Shown here piece after piece: positions 1-7,113 of a stretch of DNA of 9,069 bases. Under the pieces are notes generated by a model. The model saw only the letters and a list, made by a program, of their open reading frames with translations, made no database searches and had not been told where the DNA came from. A program made the translations under genes and the position numbers. Location of the stretch: contig JAJYBQ010000084.1 of NCBI GenBank assembly GCA_021778935.1, positions 1 through 9,069 of the forward strand. Direction: 5' to 3'. This stretch comes from Pseudomonadota bacterium (GTDB taxonomy: Bacteria > Pseudomonadota > Gammaproteobacteria > Burkholderiales > Burkholderiaceae). The first letter of the stretch is position 1; every line of letters begins with the position of its first letter.

Positions 1-3000
1 CGACGTCCTGCGTGCGATCGCGCCCCTCGCCGACGTCGGCCTGGATTATCTGCGCCTCGGCCAGCCCGTACCCACGCTCTCGGGGGGGGAAGCGCAACGC
101 CTGAAGATCGCCGGCTTCCTCGCAGAGACCGCCAAGATCCATCCCGAGCGCCAGCGCGGCACCGCGAAAGGCGCTCTGCTGCTCTTCGACGAGCCCACCA
201 CCGGACTGCACTTCGAGGATATCGCGCGGCTGATGCGCGCGCTACGCAAGCTGCTCGCGGCCGGACATTCGCTGATCGTGATCGAACACAATCTCGACGT
301 CATCCGCGCGTCGGACTGGGTCATCGATCTCGGTCCGGAAGGGGGGGATGCAGGCGGGCAGATCGTCGTGGTCGGGACGCCGGCGGACATGGCCGCGCAT
401 CGGGAATCGCACACCGGACGAGCGTTGCGGGAGTATGAAGAGGCGATGCGGCAATGGACCGACCCTCACCCCCGCCCTCTCCCGCTCACTGCGGGAGAGG
501 GGGTTCAGCGTGCCGGCGCCCAGGTCCTCCACGCGGGAGAGGGGGGGCAGCGTGTGCGCGCCGGGGGAAAAATCGAGATCATCGGTGCCCGCGAGCACAA
601 TCTCCGCAACGCCACCGTCGCCATTCCCCGCGACACGTTCACCGTCATCACCGGCGTATCCGGCAGCGGCAAGTCCACGCTCGCCTTCGACATCCTGTTC
701 CAGGAGGGGCAGCGGCGCTACCTCGAATCGCTCAACGCATATGCGCGCTCGATGGTTCAGCCCGCGGCGCGCCCCGATGTCGACGCGATCTACGGCATCG
801 CCCCTACGGTCTCGATCGAGCAGCGTGTCAGCCGCGGGGGGCGCAAGAGCACGGTTGCGACGCAGACCGAACTGCATCATTTCCTGCGCCTGCTCTATGT
901 CAAGCTCGGGACGCAGTATTGCCCCGATTGCAATCTGCCGGTGGAGCCGCAGACCTTCGATGCGATCGCCGCGACGATTTCCCGGGAATGGCGCGGCCGC
1001 GAGATCGGCGTGCTCGCCCCGCTCATCGTCCACCGCAAAGGCGTCTATACGGAACTTGCCCAATGGGCCGCGCGCAAGGGCCATACCCATCTTCGCCTCG
1101 ACGGGCGCTTCGTTCCGACCCGTCCCTGGGAGCGCCCGGACCGGTTTCGCGAGCATTCGATCGACCTTCCGGTCGGCACCATCCTGGTCCAACCGGAACG
1201 GGAAGCGGATCTGCGCGCCCTGCTGCACACCGCACTGGAACACGGTAACGGCGTACTGGAAATCTGCTGGCCGATGTCCGCGCTGCGCGAGGCCATCGCC
1301 GGCGGGGCCGCACAAGACGCCGCCCTGGAACACCGCACGTTCTCCACCAAGCGCGCGTGTTCGGGTTGCGGCAAGTCGTTTCCCGAACCTGATCCCCGCA
1401 TGTTCTCGTACAACTCCAAGCACGGCTGGTGCGAGCGATGTTTTGGCACCGGCCTGCAACTCTCCGGCTTCGACGCCGAACACAGCGGCGAGGAGGTCTG
1501 GTGGAACGAGTGGTATGAAGGCGAGGAAATACCCTGCCCGGCCTGCCATGGCAAGCGGCTCAATCCCACGTCGCTCGCGGTGCGCTTCGACGGAAACTCG
1601 ATCGCCGATGTGGGCGCGATGACGGTGGAGCAGGCACGGACGTGGATTGCCGAACTCGTCCTCGGCGGCCGCGCCGCGGAGATCGCCCGGGACGCGATCT
1701 CCGAGGTCCGATCGCGGCTCGACTTCCTGCTCGAGGTTGGGCTGGGATATCTGGCGTTGGACCGAGGGGCGCCCACCCTTTCGGGCGGCGAGTCACAACG
1801 CATCCGCCTCGCTGCGCAACTGGGCTCCAACCTGCAGGGGGTGTGCTATGTGCTCGATGAACCGACGATCGGCCTCCACGCCCGCGACAACGGCATCCTG
1901 CTGCGCGCGCTGCGCAAGCTCGAATCGCGCGGGAACACGCTGGTGGTGGTCGAGCACGACGAGGAGACGATCCGCGCCGCCGAACATTGCATCGACATCG
2001 GACCGGGAGCCGGTTCGCGCGGCGGGCGAATCGTCGCGCAAGGACGCGTCGAGGATCTGATTTCCTGTCCCGAATCGGTTACGGGCCGGCATCTGCGGCC
2101 GGGTGCGATGCAGCCGCCCGATCAGGTGCGAACCGTTGACGCCGACACCCCGCGGCTGCGCGTGCGCGGCGCCCATCTGCACAATCTGAAAGGCCTGGAT
2201 GTCGACATCCCCCTGGGACGCCTGGTCGTCGTGACAGGCGTATCGGGAAGTGGAAAATCGACCCTGGCGCGGGACGTATTGCTGGCCGGTCTGCGCCGGA
2301 AAGACGCTGCCATGTACGGATGTACGGCGATCGACGGGCGCGAACACATCGCCCGCGTCCTCGAAGTCGACCAGGCTCCGATCGGCAAGACGCCCCGCTC
2401 CTGCGCGGCGACCTACGTCGGAATCTGGGACGCGATCCGCAAGCGATTCGCCGACACCACCGAAGCACGCATGCGCGGCTTCACCGCGAGCCGGTTTTCC
2501 TTCAATACGACGGGGGGACGCTGCCCCGAATGCGAAGGTCAGGGCGTGCGCACGATCGAAATGAGCTTCCTGCCGGACGTCAAGGTCGTCTGCGAACGCT
2601 GCGGCGGCAAGCGTTTCGAACCGGCAACGCTGGCGGTGCTGTGGCGAGGCAAAAGCGTGGGCGACGTCTTGTCGATGGAGGTCGACGATGCGGTGGCGTT
2701 CTTCGCCACGACGCCCCGGATCGCCCATCCCCTGCGGCTGTTGCAGCAGGTCGGATTGGGATACCTTACGCTCGGTCAACCCTCCCCCACCCTGTCCGGC
2801 GGCGAGGCGCAGCGGATCAAGCTTGTCACCGAACTCGCCAAGGCGCGCAGCGAAATTGTCGTGTCGAACCGCACGGCGCGGTCGGCGCCTCATCCCCACA
2901 CGCTGTATGTACTCGACGAACCCACCGTCGGCCTGGCCATGGCCGATGTGCGCATGTTGCTGCAAGCGCTGCACCGCCTGGTCGATGCCGGCAACAGTGT

Positions 3001-3196
3001 GATCGTGGTCGAACATAATCTGGATCTGATCGCCCACGCCGACTGGATCATCGATCTGGGGCCGGAAGGCGGCGACGCCGGAGGCCGTATCGTGGCCTGC
3101 GGACCGCCGCGTTCGATCGCCGCGCAACCCAGTCCGACCGGAGTGGCGCTCGCCCGTAGTTTCGGGGCCGGACGACCGGGCCCGGCATCCCCCTGA
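1..3196 (+). CDS. uvrA: Tandem-fused excinuclease ABC subunit A (double-length UvrA), 5' end outside the window
   Basis: UvrA is the damage-sensing ATPase of nucleotide excision repair; it loads UvrB at lesions in the cytoplasm. The frame is open from base 2, giving 1064 residues here (numbered from base 2); the true start lies upstream, and the Met at 233 is internal. Residues 1-150 are the C-terminal ABC module of a first UvrA unit: signature LSGGE at 26, Walker [10 protein letters not shown] near 62, H-loop IEHNLD. Residues about 152-189 form a low-complexity linker. A full second unit (about 190-1050) follows: Walker [10 protein letters not shown] at 218 and 746, signatures LSGGE at 593 and 931, Walker B Asp/Glu at 619/620 and 972/973, zinc cysteines C453/C456/C477/C480 and C841/C844/C864/C867. 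Double-length UvrA proteins are known in Betaproteobacteria; a normal UvrA has about 940 residues. Oddity: the D-loop reads GLA at 977-979, where the other two modules read GLH. The family call is near certain; the number of upstream modules is inferred. Confidence 0.95.
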   Translation, partial: DVLRAIAPLADVGLDYLRLGQPVPTLSGGEAQRLKIAGFLAETAKIHPERQRGTAKGALLLFDEPTTGLHFEDIARLMRALRKLLAAGHSLIVIEHNLDVIRASDWVIDLGPEGGDAGGQIVVVGTPADMAAHRESHTGRALREYEEAMRQWTDPHPRPLPLTAGEGVQRAGAQVLHAGEGGQRVRAGGKIEIIGAREHNLRNATVAIPRDTFTVITGVSGSGKSTLAFDILFQEGQRRYLESLNAYARSMVQPAARPDVDAIYGIAPTVSIEQRVSRGGRKSTVATQTELHHFLRLLYVKLGTQYCPDCNLPVEPQTFDAIAATISREWRGREIGVLAPLIVHRKGVYTELAQWAARKGHTHLRLDGRFVPTRPWERPDRFREHSIDLPVGTILVQPEREADLRALLHTALEHGNGVLEICWPMSALREAIAGGAAQDAALEHRTFSTKRACSGCGKSFPEPDPRMFSYNSKHGWCERCFGTGLQLSGFDAEHSGEEVWWNEWYEGEEIPCPACHGKRLNPTSLAVRFDGNSIADVGAMTVEQARTWIAELVLGGRAAEIARDAISEVRSRLDFLLEVGLGYLALDRGAPTLSGGESQRIRLAAQLGSNLQGVCYVLDEPTIGLHARDNGILLRALRKLESRGNTLVVVEHDEETIRAAEHCIDIGPGAGSRGGRIVAQGRVEDLISCPESVTGRHLRPGAMQPPDQVRTVDADTPRLRVRGAHLHNLKGLDVDIPLGRLVVVTGVSGSGKSTLARDVLLAGLRRKDAAMYGCTAIDGREHIARVLEVDQAPIGKTPRSCAATYVGIWDAIRKRFADTTEARMRGFTASRFSFNTTGGRCPECEGQGVRTIEMSFLPDVKVVCERCGGKRFEPATLAVLWRGKSVGDVLSMEVDDAVAFFATTPRIAHPLRLLQQVGLGYLTLGQPSPTLSGGEAQRIKLVTELAKARSEIVVSNRTARSAPHPHTLYVLDEPTVGLAMADVRMLLQALHRLVDAGNSVIVVEHNLDLIAHADWIIDLGPEGGDAGGRIVACGPPRSIAAQPSPTGVALARSFGAGRPGPASP
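475..501. repeat. REP-like palindrome inside the UvrA linker
   Basis: The arms CCCTCTCCCGC (475-485) and GCGGGAGAGGG (491-501) are perfect reverse complements, 11 bp each, around a 5-base loop TCACT. The C-rich flank (CCCTCACCCCCGC from 463) resembles the extragenic palindromes common between genes in Xanthomonas and Betaproteobacteria; that family resemblance is from memory, not a search. Here it lies inside an open reading frame and encodes part of the linker ([11 protein letters not shown]), so it appears to have been tolerated because it sits between two folded UvrA units. Confidence 0.7.
491..554 (+). repeat. Direct repeat of the palindrome arm, in frame, in the UvrA linker
   Basis: Bases 491-512 and 533-554 match at 20 of 22 positions (both begin GCGGGAGAGGGGG and end CAGCGTG). 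The period is 42 bases, exactly 14 codons, so the copies encode AGEGVQR and AGEGGQR. The second copy has no matching left arm and cannot form the same hairpin. It is most simply a partial duplication of the REP-like arm, or the remnant of a second element. Confidence 0.7.
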
Positions 3197-3237
3197 CGCG
3201 GATCGGGGGCGGCCCCCGGCGCGGGGCAGGCCGGATC

Positions 3238-3272
3238 CGGCGAGTACCCGGCGTTCGCCGCATCTTATTTTT
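3238..3272 (+). terminator. Candidate Rho-independent terminator after uvrA
   Basis: CGGCGA (3238-3243) pairs with TCGCCG (3255-3260), extendable by two G-U pairs to a loop of about 7 bases. It is followed by the T-rich run TCTTATTTTT (3263-3272), the only T-rich stretch in the spacer. It lies about 42-76 bases past the uvrA stop and ends about 33 bases before the next start codon. The stem is short for a strong terminator. An overlapping 12-bp palindrome (GCCGGATCCGGC, 3230-3241) and a GGGGG/CCCCC hairpin (3205-3217) could also fold. The placement supports separate transcription of uvrA and the signalling genes. Confidence 0.45.
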
Positions 3273-3305
3273 CGATCAGCAGCAGCAATCCCGCCCCATA
3301 GTGGG

Positions 3306-6047
3306 ATGAGCCGCACGGACCGCGAAAACACGATTCGGTCCGTGCGTTCCGTTCCGGACCATGGACCCATGGGATCGCAAGCGCATCGAACCGGCAGATC
3401 CGCCATGCAGCCTTGCTCGAACCGTCCTTCCGCCGATGCGGCGACAGAGCCGGCCGCGGTGCGCGACCTCTCCGACTCCGAGCAGTTCGCGCGCCAAAAA
3501 TCGGATAACGCCCGCAAGCTCACATGGCTGGAGTCCCTGGGTGGCGTCGGGCTGTTCGAGGTCGCATTGCCCACCGGTACGATCACCGCGTCGCCGGCGC
3601 TCCGCGCGATGCTCGGCGGGTCTTCCGAACCGTGCCTCGTCCCGCTCGATACCTGCCCCTGGATTCCCGCGTCCGACCAGGCATATGTGACGGCGTTCTG
3701 GCGGATGGCAACGCCCGGCCAACCCTTCGAATTCCGGCACCGCGTCGTCCGCAGCGACGGCAAGATCATGACGGTTCGCCATCGCGGAATCGTCGAACGC
3801 TTCGACGACGGCGATCTCCATGGCGTCGGCCTGCTCCAGGACATCACGGCACATGTGGACGCGGAGCACCGCATCAAGGAACTCACCTGCCGCGATGAGG
3901 TCACCGGGCTGCCCAATCGCGCATCGCTGCGCGAGGAAGTCGACCTGGAAGCCGCGGCGCTGCGAAGTCGGGGCGGGGCGAACTCCGCATCCGACACGGT
4001 TTCCCTCGCCCTGATCGTCCTCCATGTGCCGACAATCCGGGATCTGGGGGAATTGGCCGGGTCGGGGGCGTCGAACAGCCTCGCCATGACGATCGCATCC
4101 CGCCTGGGTGAGCAGTGCAGCCCCGGCGATACCCTTGCGCGCATCGGCGAGGCCGGCTTCGCCCTGCTCCCGGACTCCGGTCAATGCCAGACCTCCGAAA
4201 GCCTGGTAGCCCGCGCGCGCAGGCTGCGGGCTGCAGTCAACCGACCTGCGCGGATCGGCCCGTCGGAACGGCTCCCGCAATGCACGATCGGCATCGCGGG
4301 GTTTCCCGGCGACGCCGACGATCCGGAGAACCTCATCGATCGCGCCGAGTCGGCATCGCTGGGGACGGCGATTGGAACCATCGCCTTCGCGGGCAAGGCC
4401 GACCCGAACGTCATCCGCTCTTTGCAGATCGAGTCCGCGCTGCCGGGTGCAATCATCGCCGGCGAACTCTCGCTCGCGTATCAGCCGGTCATGGACCTGA
4501 CGAACGGGGAGATCGCCGCCGTCGAGGCCCTGCTGCGCTGGCGATCCCCCACGCTGGGTGAGATTCCGCCTGCCGAGTTCATTCCGCTGTCGGAACGCAG
4601 CGACATGGTCCTCGTGGTGAGCGGATGGGTGCTTCGGGAGGCCTGTCGTCAGGCGATCGCCTGGCGACAGGCCGGCCTGCACGCGCCGCGAATCACGGTC
4701 AACCTGTCGCCATGTCTTCTGCAGCAGCCGGACTTTTCGGCCTGGGTGCAACGGGTCGTACTCGAATGCCATTGCGATCCGTCCTGGCTGGGCCTGGAGG
4801 TAGCGGAAACGGCGCTCGTGGATGACGCGCAGCAGGCAGCCGCCGTCCTCCGCGGCCTGAAGGCGATCGGATTCGAAATCGCGCTCGACGATTTCGGCAC
4901 CGGCCATGCGAACCTCAACCGCCTCCACCGGCTACCCGTCGACGTCGTGAAGATCGACCGCTCGCTCATCCCCGACGTGCTGGTGTCGCCGGAAACCGCG
5001 TCGGTCACCCGCGCCATCATCAACATGTCGCACGGTCTCCAGCTGCGCGTGCTGGCCGAAGGCGTGGAGACCGAGGATCAACTCCAGACGTTGTCGACCA
5101 ATGGCTGCGATCTCGTCCAGGGGCACTATTTCAGCAAAGCGACGAGCGCGGACGAAATCGCCACCATGCTGCGCGAGGACCGCCGGCTGCCAGCGCAGTT
5201 CCTGCGCGGAGCCAAGGCGCAGCGAACCCTTCTGCTGGTCGACGACGACGACAATATCCTTTCCTCGCTGCGGCGCCTGCTGCGTGGAGAGGGATATCAG
5301 ATCCTCTTCGCTCATGGCGCCATGGAAGGATTGAAGCTGCTCGCCGAGACGCACGTCGACGTGATCCTCTCCGATCAACGCATGCCGGGAATGACCGGCG
5401 TCGAATTCCTGCGCCGTGCCAAAGAACTGGTACCCGACACCGTTCGCATGGTGCTGTCGGGATTCACCGATCTGCAGTCAGTCATCGATGCCGTAAACGA
5501 GGGAGCGATATACCAGTTCCTGACCAAGCCTTGGGACGATGAGAAGCTGCGCAACCGGATCGCGGATGCGTTCCGCAAAAAGGGAATGGCCGACGAAAAC
5601 CGCCGCCTCGCGCGGGAAATCGAAGCGGCAAAAGCCGATCTCGAGCAGATGAACGAACGGCTGCAGCAAGCGGTATCCCGGCACAGCGACCATGCACAGG
5701 TACTGGCGCGTGCCGCCAACGGCGTGCGTCGAATCCTCGACAGTCTTCCCGCCGTGATCATCGGAGTGGATTCCGATAACTTGATCGTATTCGTGCAAGG
5801 TGATCCGGCGCAGTTCGACTCCCGCATTCCCGCCGTCATCGGCGGACCGGCGGCGATGTTGCCGAGCCCACTCGCCGAAGTCCTCCACAAACCCGATTCC
5901 ACGGCGACCCCGCTCGAAATCGGGAGTCGCCGGTACCTTGCATTCCGGCGTACGCTGCCGGCGACGGATAACACCCTGGCGCATCTCCTCATCCTGTTCC
6001 CTTCGGAACCATTTGCGGCGCCCCTTGCCGCAGGAGCCGACGCATGA
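3306..6047 (+). CDS. PAS / degenerate GGDEF / EAL / REC / PAS-like c-di-GMP phosphodiesterase
   Basis: Predicted cytoplasmic phosphodiesterase hydrolysing c-di-GMP to pGpG; no signal peptide or membrane segment is visible. Order in 913 residues: PAS with PAC (about 74-182, ending LLQDITAH); GGDEF-like domain (from DEVTGLPNR at 197) whose active-site loop is GEAGF at 281-285, so no cyclase activity is expected; EAL domain (about 383-620) with its catalytic set intact: E407 of EALLRW, N466, E498, D528/D529 of DDFGTG, K549, E585, Q605; REC domain (about 640-757) with D646/D647, phosphoacceptor D690, S718 and K741 in LTKPWDD; coiled coil (about 760-805); and a weak PAS-like tail (about 815-900). 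The degenerate GGDEF may bind GTP and regulate the EAL, as in other GGDEF-EAL hybrids. A receiver placed C-terminal to the EAL is uncommon. The start is the first in-frame ATG but lacks a clear Shine-Dalgarno; M22 (3369) or M34 (3405) are alternatives, and no domain is affected. The stop overlaps the next start (ATGA). Confidence 0.93.
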   Translation: MSRTDRENTIRSVRSVPDHGPMGSQAHRTGRSAMQPCSNRPSADAATEPAAVRDLSDSEQFARQKSDNARKLTWLESLGGVGLFEVALPTGTITASPALRAMLGGSSEPCLVPLDTCPWIPASDQAYVTAFWRMATPGQPFEFRHRVVRSDGKIMTVRHRGIVERFDDGDLHGVGLLQDITAHVDAEHRIKELTCRDEVTGLPNRASLREEVDLEAAALRSRGGANSASDTVSLALIVLHVPTIRDLGELAGSGASNSLAMTIASRLGEQCSPGDTLARIGEAGFALLPDSGQCQTSESLVARARRLRAAVNRPARIGPSERLPQCTIGIAGFPGDADDPENLIDRAESASLGTAIGTIAFAGKADPNVIRSLQIESALPGAIIAGELSLAYQPVMDLTNGEIAAVEALLRWRSPTLGEIPPAEFIPLSERSDMVLVVSGWVLREACRQAIAWRQAGLHAPRITVNLSPCLLQQPDFSAWVQRVVLECHCDPSWLGLEVAETALVDDAQQAAAVLRGLKAIGFEIALDDFGTGHANLNRLHRLPVDVVKIDRSLIPDVLVSPETASVTRAIINMSHGLQLRVLAEGVETEDQLQTLSTNGCDLVQGHYFSKATSADEIATMLREDRRLPAQFLRGAKAQRTLLLVDDDDNILSSLRRLLRGEGYQILFAHGAMEGLKLLAETHVDVILSDQRMPGMTGVEFLRRAKELVPDTVRMVLSGFTDLQSVIDAVNEGAIYQFLTKPWDDEKLRNRIADAFRKKGMADENRRLAREIEAAKADLEQMNERLQQAVSRHSDHAQVLARAANGVRRILDSLPAVIIGVDSDNLIVFVQGDPAQFDSRIPAVIGGPAAMLPSPLAEVLHKPDSTATPLEIGSRRYLAFRRTLPATDNTLAHLLILFPSEPFAAPLAAGADA
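6032..6036 (+). promoter_or_regulatory. Shine-Dalgarno AGGAG of the 58-residue ORF
   Basis: A perfect AGGAG lies 7 bases before the ATG at 6044, inside the last codons of the EAL-REC gene. It is the best-formed ribosome binding site in the window and is the main reason to accept the small ORF as real. Confidence 0.75.
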
Positions 6048-6220
6048 CCGATCCTCGATTTCCCCAGGGCGAAACGGCACCACCCGTTTCCCCCCCGCCC
6101 CCCCTGCCTTCGATGGAGCTTCGCCGGCTCGACACCCTGTTCCGCGCCTGGTTGCGCGAAGGTCGCGTGCATCCGCTTTTGCATCTGATGCGGCGATACC
6201 GGACGGAGCAATCGTCATGA
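6044..6220 (+). CDS. Small proline-rich/basic protein of unknown function (58 aa), translationally coupled on both sides
   Basis: The function is not recognised. ATG at 6044 overlaps the previous stop in ATGA, and its own TGA at 6218-6220 overlaps the HDOD gene start in a second ATGA. A perfect AGGAG precedes it by 7 bases. Residues 1-22 are Pro-rich (PPVSPPPPLP at 13-22, probably disordered; the PPPP run would be expected to need EF-P). Residues 24-55 (MELRRLDTLFRAWLREGRVHPLLHLMRRYRTE) read as one or two amphipathic, strongly basic helices, in parts, with hydrophobic L/F/W/V positions spaced along them. There is no Cys pair, signal peptide or membrane segment. Without this ORF there would be an unexplained gap of about 170 bases in an otherwise overlapping operon. 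It may be an adaptor for the neighbouring signalling proteins (inference). A chance ORF is possible but unlikely given the two overlaps and the ribosome binding site. Confidence 0.75.
   Translation: MTDPRFPQGETAPPVSPPPPLPSMELRRLDTLFRAWLREGRVHPLLHLMRRYRTEQSS
6205..6208 (+). promoter_or_regulatory. Shine-Dalgarno GGAG fixing the HDOD start
   Basis: GGAG lies 8 bases before the ATG at 6217. The HDOD frame is open far upstream (an in-frame ATG exists at 5800), but this site together with the ATGA overlap places the true start at 6217, and homology to HDOD proteins begins just after it. Confidence 0.7.
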
Positions 6221-7113
6221 TCGCCCACATCGATGCCGACCAGATCCGCAGTCGCGTTCAGGCGCTGCCGATGCTGCCCGCGGCAGTGCGCGAGTTGATG
6301 ACCGCATTCCGCGACGACGACGTCGGATTCGATGATCTGGCGCGAAAGATCGACATCGATCCGGCGATCACGGCGCGAATCCTGCGCGTTGCGAACTCGT
6401 CGTTTTATGGCATGTCGGGGTCGATCGCCACGGTGGGCGACGCGATCCGCCTCGTCGGACTGCGCACCGTTGAAACCATCGTGATGCAGGAGTCTCTGGC
6501 CCAGCCGTTTCACGGTCCGGGCTGTCCGACATTCGACTTTCCGAAATATTGGGAACACTCCCTGGCAACTGCGATCGCCGCGCAGGAACTCGCGCGCGAG
6601 TCAGGCAGAGCGATGAACGAGGCCTTCACCGCGGGCCTGATCCACGATCTGGGTTCGCTCGCCCTGGCCTCCCACTTCCCGCAGGAGTACCGCGAAGTGG
6701 TGCGCAATGCGCGGGAACTCGACGTTCCACGGCTCGATGCCGAACGTGCGGTATTGGGGATCGATCACTGCCAGGTCGGCTCCTGGATCGCCGCGCACTG
6801 GCATTTCACCGAACCGGTCATCGATGCCATCGCATGGCACCACAACCCCGGTCATTTGCCGGACGACGCCGAGGATTCGGATGCCATCGCGGGACCCTCG
6901 TCCAGACGGCCCGGTCGCCCCGCGCTGGTAGATCTCGTCCACAACGCCGACGGCATCGCGCATGCCCTGGACCTCCACGCCGCCGGGGACGACCTGGTCC
7001 CGCGGATGCAGCGTACGTCCTGGGACCGGCTGCAATTGTCGGCCGCATCGTCGGTGCGTCTGTTCGTGCGCGTGGAAACCGCGTTCCGGGAGATACGGCA
7101 TGGACTCCGATAA
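6217..7113 (+). CDS. HDOD-domain signalling protein
   Basis: This 298-residue cytoplasmic protein is made almost entirely of an HDOD domain, a relative of HD phosphohydrolases used in bacterial signalling, usually as a non-enzymatic output or scaffold. Visible landmarks are LPMLPAAVRELM near residue 18, the helix pair with DPAITARILRVANSSFYG near 48, IRLVGLRTVETIV near 78, H114 in YWEHS, H143-D144 in GLIHDLG, IDHCQVGSWIAAHW near 189, and AWHHNPGH near 208. His and Asp at metal-type positions are retained, so phosphohydrolase activity cannot be excluded, though most HDOD proteins have none shown. Length is typical for single-domain members. Start chosen from GGAG plus the ATGA overlap with the 58-residue ORF; the end overlaps the histidine kinase start by 14 bases. 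Co-translation suggests it works with the kinase and the two phosphodiesterases. Confidence 0.92.
   Translation: MIAHIDADQIRSRVQALPMLPAAVRELMTAFRDDDVGFDDLARKIDIDPAITARILRVANSSFYGMSGSIATVGDAIRLVGLRTVETIVMQESLAQPFHGPGCPTFDFPKYWEHSLATAIAAQELARESGRAMNEAFTAGLIHDLGSLALASHFPQEYREVVRNARELDVPRLDAERAVLGIDHCQVGSWIAAHWHFTEPVIDAIAWHHNPGHLPDDAEDSDAIAGPSSRRPGRPALVDLVHNADGIAHALDLHAAGDDLVPRMQRTSWDRLQLSAASSVRLFVRVETAFREIRHGLR
7088..7092 (+). promoter_or_regulatory. Shine-Dalgarno GGGAG fixing the histidine kinase start
   Basis: GGGAG lies 7 bases before the ATG at 7100, inside the end of the HDOD gene. It supports 7100 over the earlier in-frame ATG at 6962, which would add 46 residues encoded almost entirely within the HDOD reading frame. 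Confidence 0.7.

Noticed and set aside
233..3196. UvrA starting at the ATG at 233
   Set aside because: The same frame is open back to base 2 and encodes a signature motif and Walker B upstream of 233, so this Met is internal.
3230..3241. 12-bp perfect palindrome GCCGGATCCGGC as an operator
   Set aside because: It is short, GC-rich and overlaps the terminator stem; nothing links it to a regulator.
3197..3305. Promoter for the signalling operon
   Set aside because: Only a weak TATTTT-like match next to the terminator T-run is present, with no convincing -35 partner and no recognisable FleQ- or sigma-54-type site. A promoter probably exists here or inside uvrA, but none can be supported.
1793..4144. 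Long antisense ORF of 783 codons
   Set aside because: It runs opposite both uvrA and the EAL gene, across a terminator-like spacer, with no recognisable domain; such ORFs are expected opposite GC-rich genes.
3276..4928. Antisense ORF of 550 codons opposite the EAL-REC gene
   Set aside because: No domain is recognisable and the composition is that of a mirror frame; the sense strand carries clear PAS, GGDEF-like and EAL motifs.
5800..6216. HDOD protein extended to an ATG at 5800
   Set aside because: This stretch lies inside the PAS-like tail of the EAL-REC gene and the 58-residue ORF, has shadow-type composition (R/P/S-rich), and the ribosome binding site and ATGA overlap point to 6217.
6962..7099. 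Histidine kinase extended to an ATG at 6962
   Set aside because: It would lie almost wholly inside the HDOD coding sequence; GGGAG precedes the ATG at 7100 and coiled-coil homology begins after it.
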